Source: Adiantum capillus-veneris (Eukaryota; Streptophyta; Polypodiopsida; Polypodiales; Pteridaceae). Taken from it: DNA of 64,000 bases. Positions 42,765 to 53,178 of the stretch are shown piece by piece. A program made the position numbers and the translations under genes. How positions within the stretch are numbered: position 1 is the stretch's first letter; every line of letters begins with the position of its first letter. The stretch spans positions 69,902,912 to 69,966,911 of the forward strand of contig CM043963.1 in NCBI GenBank assembly GCA_014529385.2, in the 5' to 3' direction. The notes under the pieces were generated by a model. The model searched no databases, was not told where the DNA came from, and saw nothing but the letters and a program-made list of their open reading frames with translations.

Positions 42765-43690
42765 AGAGAGGCAGAATCAGTTGTGGTGAGACGTTCTGAG
42801 TGTGTCTCCAAACCACCTGATCGTTATGTGCCACCTCTAAATTATGTCATGCTCACGGATTGCGGAGAACCATCTTGTTACAAGGAGGCATTACAAGTGG
42901 TTGACTCAAAAAAATGACAGTTGGCCATGCAATCAGAGATGACGGCTCTACATAAGAATCAAATGTGGGATTTGGTTCAATTTCCAGAGGGCAAGAAAGC
43001 TCTACCTTGTAAGTGGGTTTACAGGTATAAGTTTACTCCTCGTGATGGACAACCAAAATACAAATCACGGTTGGTTGCTAAGGGTTTTAAGCAAGAACAC
43101 GGAATAGATTTTGATGAAGTCTTTTCACCAATTGTCAAGATGACAACATTGAGAAGTGTACTTGCTTTGGTTGCCAAACATGATCTGCATTTACATTAGA
43201 TGGATGTGAAAACGGCATTTCTTCATGGAGATTTTCATGAGGAGGTTTATATGCAGCAGCCAAAAGGGTATGTTGAGAAAGGCAAGAGAAATAGGTATGT
43301 CGTTTGAGAAAGAGTCTCTATGAAAAAGAGAAGTTTCACCAATTTATGCTTTCTCAAGGATACAAGAGAAGTGAGAGAGATCATTGCCTGTATACTCGAG
43401 AAGCTAAGGATGGTAGCTTGATAACCCTCATCTTGTATGTGGATGACATGTTACTTGCTGGTAGACAAAAGGCAGAAATTTCAGTTCTTAAGTCAAAAAT
43501 GGCAAAGGTTTTTGGCATGAAAGACATGGGTGAGGCAAGTCATATACTGGGTATGCGTATCCAACGAGATAGGTCAAAGAAGATGCTTTACTTATCTCAG
43601 GAAGAGTATATTGACAAGGTGTTGCAACGTTTCCATATGGACAGGGGAAAGGCATTGATGACACCATTGCCGTCATACGTGAACTAAGCA
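42765..43690 (+). pseudogene. copia reverse transcriptase
   Basis: 42921-43199: M-Q-S-E-M, K-W-V-Y-R-Y-K, R-L-V-A-K-G-F. A TAG follows at 43197, then the M-D-V-K-T-A-F-L block. 43304-43687 contains the active site Y-V-D-D and the M-K-D-M-G block. At least two frameshifts and two stops. Confidence 0.8.
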
Positions 43691-43713
43691 ACCAAGATTG
43701 CCCACAATCTGAG

Positions 43714-44531
43714 GTGGAAAAGGTTGAGATGGATTCGGTGCCGTATGCGTCTGCATGTGGGAGTTTGATGTATGAAATGATTGCTACACGTCTGGATATT
43801 GAATTTGCAGTGGGAGTGGTTAGCATATATATGTCAAATCCCGGCAAGAAACATTGGGAGGCAGTGAAAGGTATCATGAGATACTTAAAACATACAAAGA
43901 GTATGCGCATATGCTATGGTAATCAGGATTTGAGTGTCAGAGGATACACTGACTCAGATTATGCAGGAGACTTGGATAAGAGGAGATCTACATTAGGCTA
44001 TGTCTTTACATTGGCTGGAGGTGCCATATCATGGCGATCTTGATTACAAGATTGTATTACGCAGTCTACTACAAAATCTGAGTATGTTGCAGCAAATGAG
44101 GCATGCAAAGAAGCTATTTGGCTTGGTAGATTGGTAGCAGACTTGGGAATCAAAGTAGATATGCCAGAGTTATATTGTGATAGTCAAAGTGCTATACAAT
44201 TGGCAAAGAATCCAGTGTTCCATTTGAAGACTAGGCATATTGATGTGAAGCTATTTGGCTTGGTAGATTGGTAGCAGACTTGGGAATCAAAGTAGATATG
44301 CCAGAGTTATATTGTGATAGTCAAAGTGCTATACAATTGGCAAAGAATCCAGTGTTCCATTTGAAGACTAAGCATATTGATGTGAAATATCACTTCATTA
44401 GGGAAGTACTTGAAGACAAGCAGATACAACTGATGAAGATCCAAACCAAGGAGAATCCTGCTGATCTACTCACAAAGGGACTTCCAAGAGAGGGCTTTGT
44501 GCATTGTCGTGAGTTATTGGGCATTGGATAG
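43714..44531 (+). pseudogene. copia RNase H with 137-bp tandem duplication
   Basis: 43714-44043 has Y-T-D-S-D-Y-A-G-D and then TGA at 44041. 44044-44531 has the S-E-Y-V-A-A, C-D-S-Q-S-A and N-P-A-D-L-L-T-K-G blocks. The segment 44113-44249 is repeated directly at 44250-44386; 137 is not a multiple of three, so the frame shifts. Confidence 0.85.
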
Positions 44532-44615
44532 ATGGTAGCCATGTAAATCTTTGTACATTTATGGTCATAGATTTATAGTTACTTAAAGTTCCACATTGGA
44601 CTTTAAGTGGGAGGT

Positions 44616-44815
44616 TGTTGGGATTAAAGCCCAAGTGGCCTCTTATACGGATATGGCTACCGCCCGCCTAACTCACTTATAACTAACTCTTTGTATATAT
44701 TCACATATACTTTTGTGAATAATAAGGTTTTTGGGTGATAACCCTTCAAAGAATTCTCTGCGTACTGTGTAAGCTCTCTGTCTGTGTATCTGTGTGTGTG
44801 TGTGTGTGTGAGTCG
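44616..44815 (+). repeat. copia 3' LTR
   Basis: The purine-rich AAGTGGGAGGT ends at 44615, and TGTTGGGATTAAAGCCC starts the LTR, like the 192-bp LTRs at 38124 and 62545 (which begin TGTTGGGG on the minus strand). A GT run at 44791-44810 is near the end. The right edge is estimated from where the LINE reading resumes (about 44815-44835). Confidence 0.65.
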
Positions 44816-44834
44816 ATCTAAGCTCCGCTCCGCA

Positions 44835-45950
44835 ACTTCACTTTTTCTCTTCCTTTGAATCAATGCCTTGTATGTATGCAAATGACTTTGATAGTTGTCT
44901 TTGTCCCTAGTTGCATCAAGCTTTATCAAGGACTCTCGAGCATCTTGACGTTCTTTATCAAACCACCTTTTGCATGATTTATGTATGTTGATACCGTGGA
45001 GATGCTTTATGGCAAATAATTCTTTGGAACAAGAACAAATAAATTTCTAGAAAGCTTCACATTTGGTTTCCAATGGTGCATCATATTGAAGCTTTGTCGT
45101 CCATAAGTTTTGCTCAACCAATTCAATGTACATTGGTGTCCATTTGAAATCCATACATAGTGATAACTTCTCTTCCCTTTGGTTGAGATTATCATGCTTA
45201 GTTGCTTTTTCACATGCAAGGTCAATACATAAGTTTTGATGGTCTGATTTTGGGGTCCATTGGCCAAACATGAAACTCTTTATGTGATACATGATGGCTT
45301 CAGAGAGTATTATATAGTCAACCACACTATCCCCATTATGTTTTCTACATGTAAATTGATTGGTTCAACTCCACATAGATACACCATTGGCAATGAGCAT
45401 ACCCGTGCTATTACACATGTGTAAAAGTAACTTTCCATAGTGATCCGGCTCTTTCTCATCCATTGAAGTACGATCATACAAGTGAACTTCCTCCAACTCC
45501 CTTGAAATGAATGGCATATCAAATTGTTGAGTATCATGTTGCAATGTTTTTGTGCGAGCATTTATATCCCCAATACAATAACATCACCTTCACCTTTGAA
45601 ATAAGCACTATCCTCTTCTAAATCAAAAAATGGCAGATCTCTATCCATGCAAGCATAAAATGGGAAATCATGATGGGGAATGTAGCAACCAGCTACTTTT
45701 TTTGGTGTCATAATTTTTAGCCATACATAACGTTTGTACTTGTCATTTTTGACAATTGATACAAAATCTTCCAATCCTTTCTTAACCATACATGCTACGC
45801 CTCCTTGCCCTCTTCGACATTGCTTGAGATTCTTTGACCACATCAATGAATGTACATTGTAATCCTCCAAGCCGTTAATCCTTTGTGTATCATGCTCCCA
45901 AGTTTCAACAAGAATTACAACATGGCTTTGCTTATTAGTTCATCAATGGC
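44835..45950 (-). pseudogene. LINE ORF2 endonuclease remnant
   Basis: Read leftwards: V-E-T-W-E near 45920 (catalytic Glu region), G-Q-G-G-V-A near 45800, V-W-L-K, G-D-x-N near 45560 across a frameshift, and S-D-H near 45240, all hallmarks of the APE-type LINE endonuclease. Three frames are needed. Remnants of the following linker reach about 44835, where the copia LTR interrupts. Confidence 0.75.
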
Positions 45951-46214
45951 AACCTCCGCATTCCATGGGCATCCATTGCAATTTCAAAAGCATATTTTCA
46001 ATTGTAACTCGGCCTCATAGGTCGCACATCCCTATTTGCTTGAGGGACTCGCCTCCTCCTTGGGTACATTTTCTTCGTGAGAGATCTCCTTGTTTTTCTT
46101 ATTCTTTTCCTCATATGCTTTGCGACGCATATTTTGTTGGTTCATAGTGCGATCTTCGCATACAAAAAATTTTGTATCCCTCAAATAGATCCAACTATTA
46201 TCAAGGTTAATCTT

Positions 46215-46988
46215 TCAATTGGTCTCATCTAGCATGGTGCATACAATTGGCCGTTCTCCTGAGCGAGGAGGTCCTTGATTACCCACTCTATGTTCTCCAT
46301 AGACCATAACTCCGGACATGCCAAAGTGGGTTTTGAAGAGATCTTCGGTAACAATGGCAAGAGAAGGAGGTGTCTCTAACTTCTCCTCGAGAATTCCACA
46401 AATAACAATGTTCTTGGAATGTCGCTCCCATCCCTTCAACTCCTCATCATCCACATTCTCAACATTCTTTGTTTGAGCCATAGCTTGCATAAGTGAGGAA
46501 TTAGGACCCACATTGTTACCACATACATTAACCCAAGACTTGTTTGTGCATACATTTTTCATATCGCATACATCCCGGCTCATGGTGTCAAATTTTTCCT
46601 CTTTCAATACATGTTCATGCTCTACTTTGCTCATGCGCTCCTTCAAAGCATTCAAGTCCGCAAGAGAGTGTTTACATTCTTTGACTTCCTCTTCAAGTTG
46701 CATCAAACATGTTGTTTGCATCTCAAGTGTTCTCTTGAGATTTTCATTCTCAACCACAAGTACCCTTAGCGTACCATTCTCCATTACAAGTGCCTGTAAG
46801 TCGTCGCTTTGTTTGTTTACGGTCTCTTGCAACGATACCAACTATGCCATGATCATGGTTTTTGATGTCGTTGGTTGAGTGGTTGTGTTGCTATCTCCAC
46901 ACTTAGGAGATTTTGGGTCATTTTCCACAATGGTTGTGGACCTTGTTGAAGAAGAAGAACCCTTGCGAGTGCCGAAAGTTATTGTATG
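46215..46988 (-). pseudogene. LINE ORF1 protein remnant (coiled coil plus RNA-binding domain)
   Basis: Open from 46841 to 46215 (208 codons) with a clear coiled coil (residues about 1-85, regular Leu/Val heptads with Glu/Lys) and a C-terminal block (N-I-V-I-C-G-I, then E-H-R-V-G-x-Q and P-I-V-C) like the RRM/CTD of L1-type ORF1 proteins. The frame continues upstream to about 46988 except for one in-frame TAG at about 46847, probably from CAG. Truncated at its C terminus. Confidence 0.7.
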
Positions 46989-47254
46989 TAAAATAAGAGA
47001 TGAGAGTCAACTTTCTTGAACCTGTTCACTTCAGAAATACTGCTACAGAAACGTCTTCCATAACTATAAGAATTTATGTCTTACATCAATGCGTAGAGAG
47101 AGAGAGAGAGAGAGAACCACATGAGCCAACGATGGCCAACAACGTAGCAAGGAGCCAGAACAACACAATAGAAGTGCATGAGCCAACGATGGCCAACAAC
47201 GCAACAAGGAGCCATAGCAACGCAACAACGTTCTTTAGCGAGATCCCAAAACTA

Positions 47255-47301
<47 letters not shown>

Positions 47302-47932
47302 CTGTGCATTAATGAGTGTGCATCTTTGTATCCCTTTTTATAATGGCTCCTTTAATGATAGGTTTTTGTCTTCAGATAATACTATGGGGTGCAAGGTTGA
47401 GGGGAAAGCCTTAGAACTACAGGAGATGGTTGAAAAAATGCTTCAAAATGAAAAACGCAAAGCTTGAGTGTGAGCCAAGCATGAAAATGAATTGCAGGTG
47501 ATAGGGGAGCCTGGATCTATGAGATCATCCCCACCAGTGCTAGCGCCCTACTGCTCCGTGTTGCTCCCTTACATGCCCGCAGCCAGCTTTCATTGCGCTC
47601 AACTACCATGGCTTGGTGTCCTTCTCCCCACTCTAGCGCTACTTCGAATCCATCTACCATCGGCCGTACCCTACTTCAACCGCAAGAAGCGCCACCTTCA
47701 ATAGAGTCGCTTAATGGCTTCTCTTCTGTTAATAGCCTTTCTCCACCAAAGCAAGTTGTGTGCCATAGTCATTAGTCGATAGAAGTATACTCCACCATTC
47801 ACCTTCCAAAGCAAGTTGTGCGCCTTAGTCATTAGTTGATAGAAGTATAAGGAATCTCAATGGTCTTTGAAGGTTCTATGGATAATCAAAGGTTTCTTTT
47901 TGAATAGGTTTCTCATTATTATTAAAGGTTTC

Positions 47933-47969
<37 letters not shown>

Positions 47970-48032
47970 AGCCCATCCTAAAGGTTTCTTTTTGAATAGG
48001 TTTCTTTCAGTGTTAATCGAAGATTTCATTGT

Positions 48033-48091
<59 letters not shown>

Positions 48092-48540
48092 CAGCCCATC
48101 CTAAGAAGTTGATCTGCCTCCTTTGCAAAGCACAACAAGTCATTGAAGTTTTTTTGGGTTTGGGAATGCCATTTATTCAATGGTTCACAATTGCACCAAA
48201 ATCCAACGCTTTACTAAGCTTTACTAAGGGCTCCTTATGTAGCCCAAAAAGAACTTCAATTCAAGGAAGACCATTGAACTTCTTATTACGTCTAGTGATT
48301 GAGAAAAGCTTCCACTACACACCTTGAGTAGAAGCTGTCACCAACAAGGTCATTGCACCAAGCATGGATGGGAGGCTCAGGAGACATGCATGGAAATATG
48401 GGAGTAACAAGAAGGAGAGCTAAGAGTAGCAAAGATAAAGGAGAGGGGTGGACCGTGGACTTTAAGTACCCCTCCATCCCTAAATTCAATGGCTATGGCA
48501 AGGTGAGGACGAGTATGTTGTCCCACGATTCAAGAAGCCT
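46989..48540. other. Intergenic DNA with microsatellites and short tandem repeats
   Basis: No gene recognised. Contents: GA run 47095-47114; a 59-60-bp direct repeat with units near 47117 and 47176; TC run 47257-47300; a 60-70-bp direct repeat at about 47746-47860; a diverged duplication of about 110 bp with GA run 47935-47966 in one copy and GT plus GA runs 48031-48088 in the other. Confidence 0.7.
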
Positions 48541-48559
48541 GTCCCGCCCATAGAATTAG

Positions 48560-48790
48560 TGGCAAGTGTGTCGTCCCATGGTCATTAGCGTGATGGTAGG
48601 GCTTTCATGTTGCAATCGGGAGGTCTTCTGTTTGACCCACACCCCGCAAGGCCGATGAACTAGTGGTAAACTTGGGGTGAACTCGGGGTGCCGTTTTATC
48701 CCTAGTTGACGGTGGCAATTGGATGATGGAGATCAAAGTCATGCATCCCTCAAAGAGGGCCCTAGATCCCCCTAGGCTGTGATGTAGTGA
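48560..48790 (+). repeat. tRNA-derived SINE-like head, plus strand
   Basis: An A-box-like stretch (TAGCGTGATGGTAGGGC at about 48585-48601) and a B-box-like stretch (GTCTTCTGTTTGACCCAC, about 48623-48640) at tRNA-like spacing suggest a pol III promoter of a tRNA-derived SINE. No intact cloverleaf, so not a tRNA gene. The 3' tail is not defined. Confidence 0.45.
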
Positions 48791-48959
48791 CATGGAAGGT
48801 TGTGGGGGTAATTGTAGATGTCCATAACTTGCTTAGGAGTGGGAGATCGTCGGTCCACGACATTATCTAACACGCGGTCTTAATGACCCAGGGCAGTGGG
48901 ATCGACGACTGCGAGGCTGTTGTGGGAATCTCGAGTAGGGTAGACGGTCGGAAAAAAAG

Positions 48960-49040
48960 TCAACACGTTGACCCACGACCCCCTCGTCAGGGACTCGAAC
49001 CTAGGACCTCACGGTTGGTAGCCCGATGCCTTAACCACGG
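48960..49040 (-). repeat. tRNA-derived SINE-like head, minus strand
   Basis: The minus strand has GTGGTTAAGGCATCGGG (49038-49022) as an A box and GGTTCGAGTCC (49001-48991) as a near-consensus B box. It points away from the downstream PEBP gene. The acceptor stem does not close, so it is SINE-like rather than a tRNA gene. Confidence 0.6.
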
Positions 49041-49057
49041 GATTGTTTGGACCCAAG

Positions 49058-49123
49058 ATGAAATTACTCTTTAGTAAAGTGAATTCAGACATGAAATTAC
49101 TCTTTAGTAAAGTGAATTCGGAC
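49058..49123 (+). repeat. 33-bp tandem duplication upstream of PEBP gene
   Basis: Two copies (49058-49090, 49091-49123) starting ATGAAATTACTCTTTAGTAA differ at one base. Each contains TTTAGTAAAG, with AAAG Dof-type cores. About 240 bp upstream of the PEBP start codon. No clear TATA box is seen in 49124-49359; 49285-49320 is pyrimidine-rich. Confidence 0.9.
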
Positions 49124-49359
49124 AAAAAAAGTAAACATGGACAAGAACGGCGTTCTAATTTCGCAGCTTCACTTTAGGCCGTGGATCCCACAGCTTGCAC
49201 TTCATTCAGTATAGCGAGCGTGTCAAATAGTGCTGAGGATCGTCGGCCCAGCTCGTTTGACAATTATGGGTTGATTGGTCATCTCTCCGTCTCGCCTCGC
49301 CCTCTATCTCTCTCAAAATGCTGGGGAGTTGCTGAGGAAGGAGGAAGGCAACATCAGCG

Positions 49360-51627
49360 ATGGCAGGCGGGAAGCTGTGGATGCTGGGCATGTGGGTGGT
49401 GGGCGTGTTAGCGATAACAGAGAATGTGAGCGGGCGGAGGCAGCAGGGAGGAGTGATTCCGCCATGGCTGGACTCCTTTGGAGCACCGCGCGTGCAGGTG
49501 GCCCTCTCTTTCGAAGGCAGCACCGTGCGGACTGGCCAATTGTTGCCTAAGAATCTTACTGCCTCGCGTCCCCATGTCTCCCTTCAGGTTCCCTCTACCC
49601 TAGCTACCTCCTGGTTCACCGTCACCATTGTTGATCCGGATGCCCCCTCGCCTGCCGAGCCAACTCGGGCCAATGTCCTTCACTGGATTGTGTCCAACAT
49701 TGCTCCTGCTCAGCACTCCAATCAAGGTAAGCATGTCTCTCCTCATATGCACTTCTGAGAATTATTTATTTTTTCAGGGTGACGTTTTATTTTGAATATT
49801 AGACATGTTATCATGTTTGGGCAAGGGCCATGTAATGTCAGGGCCCCATATTCACATGGAATGCAACATGAAACGGAACCCGGAAGGTCAAGAATTGCCG
49901 TTCCATGCGATTGCCATGGGTGAGGTCATTCTTGACAGTTCTCTTGTGTATCAGGCAAGAGGTGCATGTAAACATTGCCAATGAGCATCCTCCTTTTGAA
50001 TGCTAGACATGGATCATGGTCCCTCAACAAGGGCCACGTATCGTCGAGCAAGAGTTGCATGTAGGCATTCCCCATGACCAGCAATGGAGGAATCTTGATT
50101 GGACCCTCCTCCTTGTAACTCACCCAAGGAGAAGGGACGGCTTGAGTGTGTTCAAGGGCAAACACACCAACTATAACATAGGTGTGCCTTCCTTCAGGAG
50201 AGAGTCAACGATTTTTCATCATGTGTAAACCGTAAAGTAACAGTCGTGTTGAATGATTATATGGTGTATAACTTGCCCATGTCTTCTGCAGACATATGGG
50301 ACTCAGGTGTAGAGAGTTTTCCTTACAGAGGGCCATCACCTCCTAACGGAACCCATCGTTACTATGCTTTGGTGTTTGAGCAGGTACGTCTCCTCTCTCT
50401 TTGTGTTTTCTCCTGGTTAACTTTGTCTTTACGATTTGTTTTATTTACTTTGGTAGTCACTCTTCATAGAACCCAAATATGGCTACCTTTCTGGCGTGGA
50501 AACTGTTATGAACTTTCTTGATTAATGTATGGGTCCGTGTTATGCTTTACATGCCTCATGCATACCAACTAGCTTCATAAAGAGGAAACTTGTGTGCTGG
50601 ATACTAATGACAATCAGAATAGATACGAAATTTTAGAGTAGCATATGCCATGCGAATTTATGTTTTTGCACCAAATCTCAAGTTTGTTGTTTCAAGAATG
50701 GGAAGAAAAGAGAACAACTTTCTTTGGTTGAAGAGTCAAGATTCGGCTCGATGTTTTGCTATTCGGCACAAGATCAACTTGCTAATGTTAGTTAGCACAA
50801 AAGTTATCTTCTCAACAGCTATATCTTTAAAATTGCATTTTAGGTACACTACAAAAACAATAAAAAATAAATAAATAAATATGTGTGCGTCCGTCCTAGA
50901 TGATCGCAAAGATGAGTAGGAAAAAATCTACATGCCATAAGCTTGTGGGGAAAGGGGTGATAGCTTGATGTTTTCAATTGATCTACAAAATTTTTCGTAC
51001 GGAGATGCTTTCCCTTTTGTGAGCTTAGGTTAGAAGCTGCCTCCGTTTTCCATATATGACCCACAAATATGATTGGGAATTCTGTGTATGGAGAAGCCTA
51101 CCCATGTAGTTAATAGTGCACCAGGTTGAGTAGTGAAGTCAAGTCATTACTATGTTGTCATGTAATGCTTCTTGTAAAACTTATGAAGCCACAGGATTAA
51201 GAAAATTGTAGCTTTGATCAAACGCCTTGTTCAAGTAAAATCGTAGGAAGGTAGGAATGAAGATGTCATGCTTTGGCTCATGTCCTTGTTGTTTAGTTAG
51301 CTTTATTTACGTCATATTTTTCGTTAGAATTATGGTGAAGGATTGATGCTTTTTGTGTTATAGTTGCTCTCCGATGCTTTTGCGAGTTCTAATTATTTTG
51401 TGAGACACCTTACATTAGAGGCGTAGGTTTTTTCAGAGTGATTAGGATTAGATTTTGGATTGATTTAATTTGAGGTGATCCTAGCTACCCCCTAAAATAA
51501 AGCTTAGGTTTTAAAAATCTGGACTCTAGTGTACTATAGGTTTGCAAGGTTCAAGGGCATTTATAAGGCTTGGCTACAAATTGCTTATATTATTTGACAT
51601 ATTGCCTATGATGGGATGCTCATCCTT

Positions 51628-51678
<51 letters not shown>

Positions 51679-52124
51679 TTCTATCTTGGTGGGAGCAAAC
51701 CCAGATTTTTGTATGCAAAAGAAAAATGAAGCTTTGGAAATTGAGCATTCTCTCTCTTGTTCTAAACCAAAGTACTGCTAAATATGGCTATTCACATATG
51801 TTCTCTTCCAAGCCATTTTGTTCTATTGGAGTTGACCCATTGAACCCGAAGCTTTGCTTTATAACTTCACATTAAAGATTATGGTTGAGCATAGAGTCAT
51901 TATGTAGGTGGCCCCATTCTTAAGTCTTGGAATTCTTGATGAGGTTGATAGATGACCACTTTGGAATTCTTAACTTTTCTCCGGGTCCTTTGCAAATCAT
52001 TATTTGAAAGCAAAAAGAAAATCATTACCTAAAAGTGGAAGGTGTAGTAAAAGTAAAAGGTTGGGAGCAAGGGCTAAGTGCGGTGTCAGGTGTAAGGTGG
52101 CAATTTTGAAAACAATGAAAGATG

Positions 52125-52206
<82 letters not shown>

Positions 52207-53058
52207 AATCTCCTTTGCATGTAGTGTTGAAATTTGATTATTTATACATTTACTTGGGACCTTTGCCCTCAATAGTGTGATAGCTGATGAATGATCATTA
52301 ACATCATACTCAAACATAAGAGTGCTCAAAACTAATGACCTTAGTTGGAAAATCAATGTAATGCAAGCATTTACTTTTCCCTTCCAAAGATGACTTGGGA
52401 TATGTGTTGCATAAGGTGCGATACTTGTCTTTATGTTTTCGCTAGGGCAAAAGTTTTTTGAACATTCAGTTATCTATATAGTAAGAATAGCAATTTACTA
52501 TGTATTCTGGTGTGTAGTTTTGTTTTAGTGTTTGCTAAGTTCGGATTGTTAATGTGGAGTGCAACACATATGAAATAGAGGAGTATGATATGACTACATT
52601 AGGTGATGTTAGAATTGCAAGCGCATGGGCTAGTGAGTTTTGTGAGAGGTAAAACTCTTAAATGGAGAAATTTTATAAGAACGTAAGCTTGTATTTATGT
52701 ATGCATTCATGATTTCCTTTGTACTAAATGTGGTCATCTAGACCATACAAATACCTTTGCAATCTCATAAACATTAATGGAAGCAAGTGATATTTGTTAT
52801 TGCGACACTTACGTTTGCGGAGTGGGTTTAAGTGTTGGAAGACCATTGGTGAGTGCTGAAATTTTGTTGGAGTTGAAATCATATGCATAACTTTGTGGTT
52901 TCTAATACCTTTTTTTGTAAACTTTAATGTAGAGTGGAGAAATACAGATTGAACCTATTCAAAATAGAACAAATTTTAGTGTTCGAGAGTTTACTCGGAA
53001 GTATAATTTGTACTACCCAATTGGAGGAACCTTTTTTAGAGTTAGCGCCAACATGTGA
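49360..53058 (+). CDS. Secreted phosphatidylethanolamine-binding protein (PEBP) family, three exons
   Basis: Exons 49360-49726, 50292-50383 and 52933-53058 join to 194 codons with consistent phases (1, then 0) and GT-AG borders (CAAG|GTAAGC; TGCAG|AC; CAG|GTACGT; TGTAG|AG), ending in TGA. Residues 1-25 form a signal peptide (hydrophobic core LWMLGMWVVGVLAI). The PEBP fold is shown by D-P-D-A-P-S-P and L-H-W-I-V (exon 1), G-P-S-P-P-N-G-T-H-R-Y (exon 2, ligand-pocket G-x-H-R region) and N-F-S-V-R-E-F-x-x-K-Y-N-L (exon 3). Sequons N-L-T, N-G-T, N-R-T and N-F-S fit a secreted glycoprotein. Plant FT/TFL1/MFT proteins are cytosolic, have four exons and lack a signal peptide; the P-P-N-G-T-H-R-Y form is closer to OV-16/D1-type PEBPs. 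Intron 2 (2.5 kb) holds GA microsatellites. No break seen. Confidence 0.88.
51631..51675 (+). repeat. GA microsatellite in PEBP intron 2
   Basis: About 22 GA units in intron 2. The Arg-Glu ORFs here are artefacts of the repeat. Confidence 0.95.
52138..52201 (+). repeat. GA microsatellite in PEBP intron 2
   Basis: 32 GA units preceded by a short TA run, about 730 bp upstream of exon 3. Confidence 0.97.
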
Positions 53059-53172
53059 TTTGTAATTTTGTCAATGATCTATGTTTCAATCACCCATAAT
53101 TACTTAGCCCTTACGGATGCCCTCGGGGGCTAAGCATGTTCCATCAACGGCATAGAACGTTGAATGACTCAT

Positions 53173-53178
53173 AATAAA
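53173..53178 (+). terminator. Candidate polyadenylation signal of PEBP gene
   Basis: AATAAA about 115 bp after the stop codon, at a normal distance for a plant 3' UTR. Not confirmed by transcript data. Confidence 0.45.

Larger units (their letters stand above)
40281..44815 (+). mobile_element. Ty1/copia element, nearly full-length coding region, inactive
   Basis: Leader (40281-40495) with a diverged direct repeat, then gag, protease, integrase, RT and RNase H in copia order, a purine tract and a 3' LTR. The 5' LTR is missing; LTR-X copy A abuts the leader. Every coding block contains stops, frameshifts or lost key residues. Sequence similarity of RT/RNase H shows it is a relative of the minus-strand element at 62545-63902. 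Confidence 0.85.

Noticed and set aside
47000-47467. 155-codon ORF with duplicated segment
   Set aside because: Built from GA/TC microsatellites and a 60-bp direct repeat; no start context or homology.
48980-49040. tRNA gene on the minus strand
   Set aside because: A and B boxes are good, but the acceptor stem and 3' end do not fit; a SINE head is more likely.
52560-52860. Extra PEBP exons in intron 2
   Set aside because: Open stretches at 52560-52650 and 52805-52890 have no PEBP motif, and exon 2 to exon 3 at 52933 joins in phase with full domain coverage.
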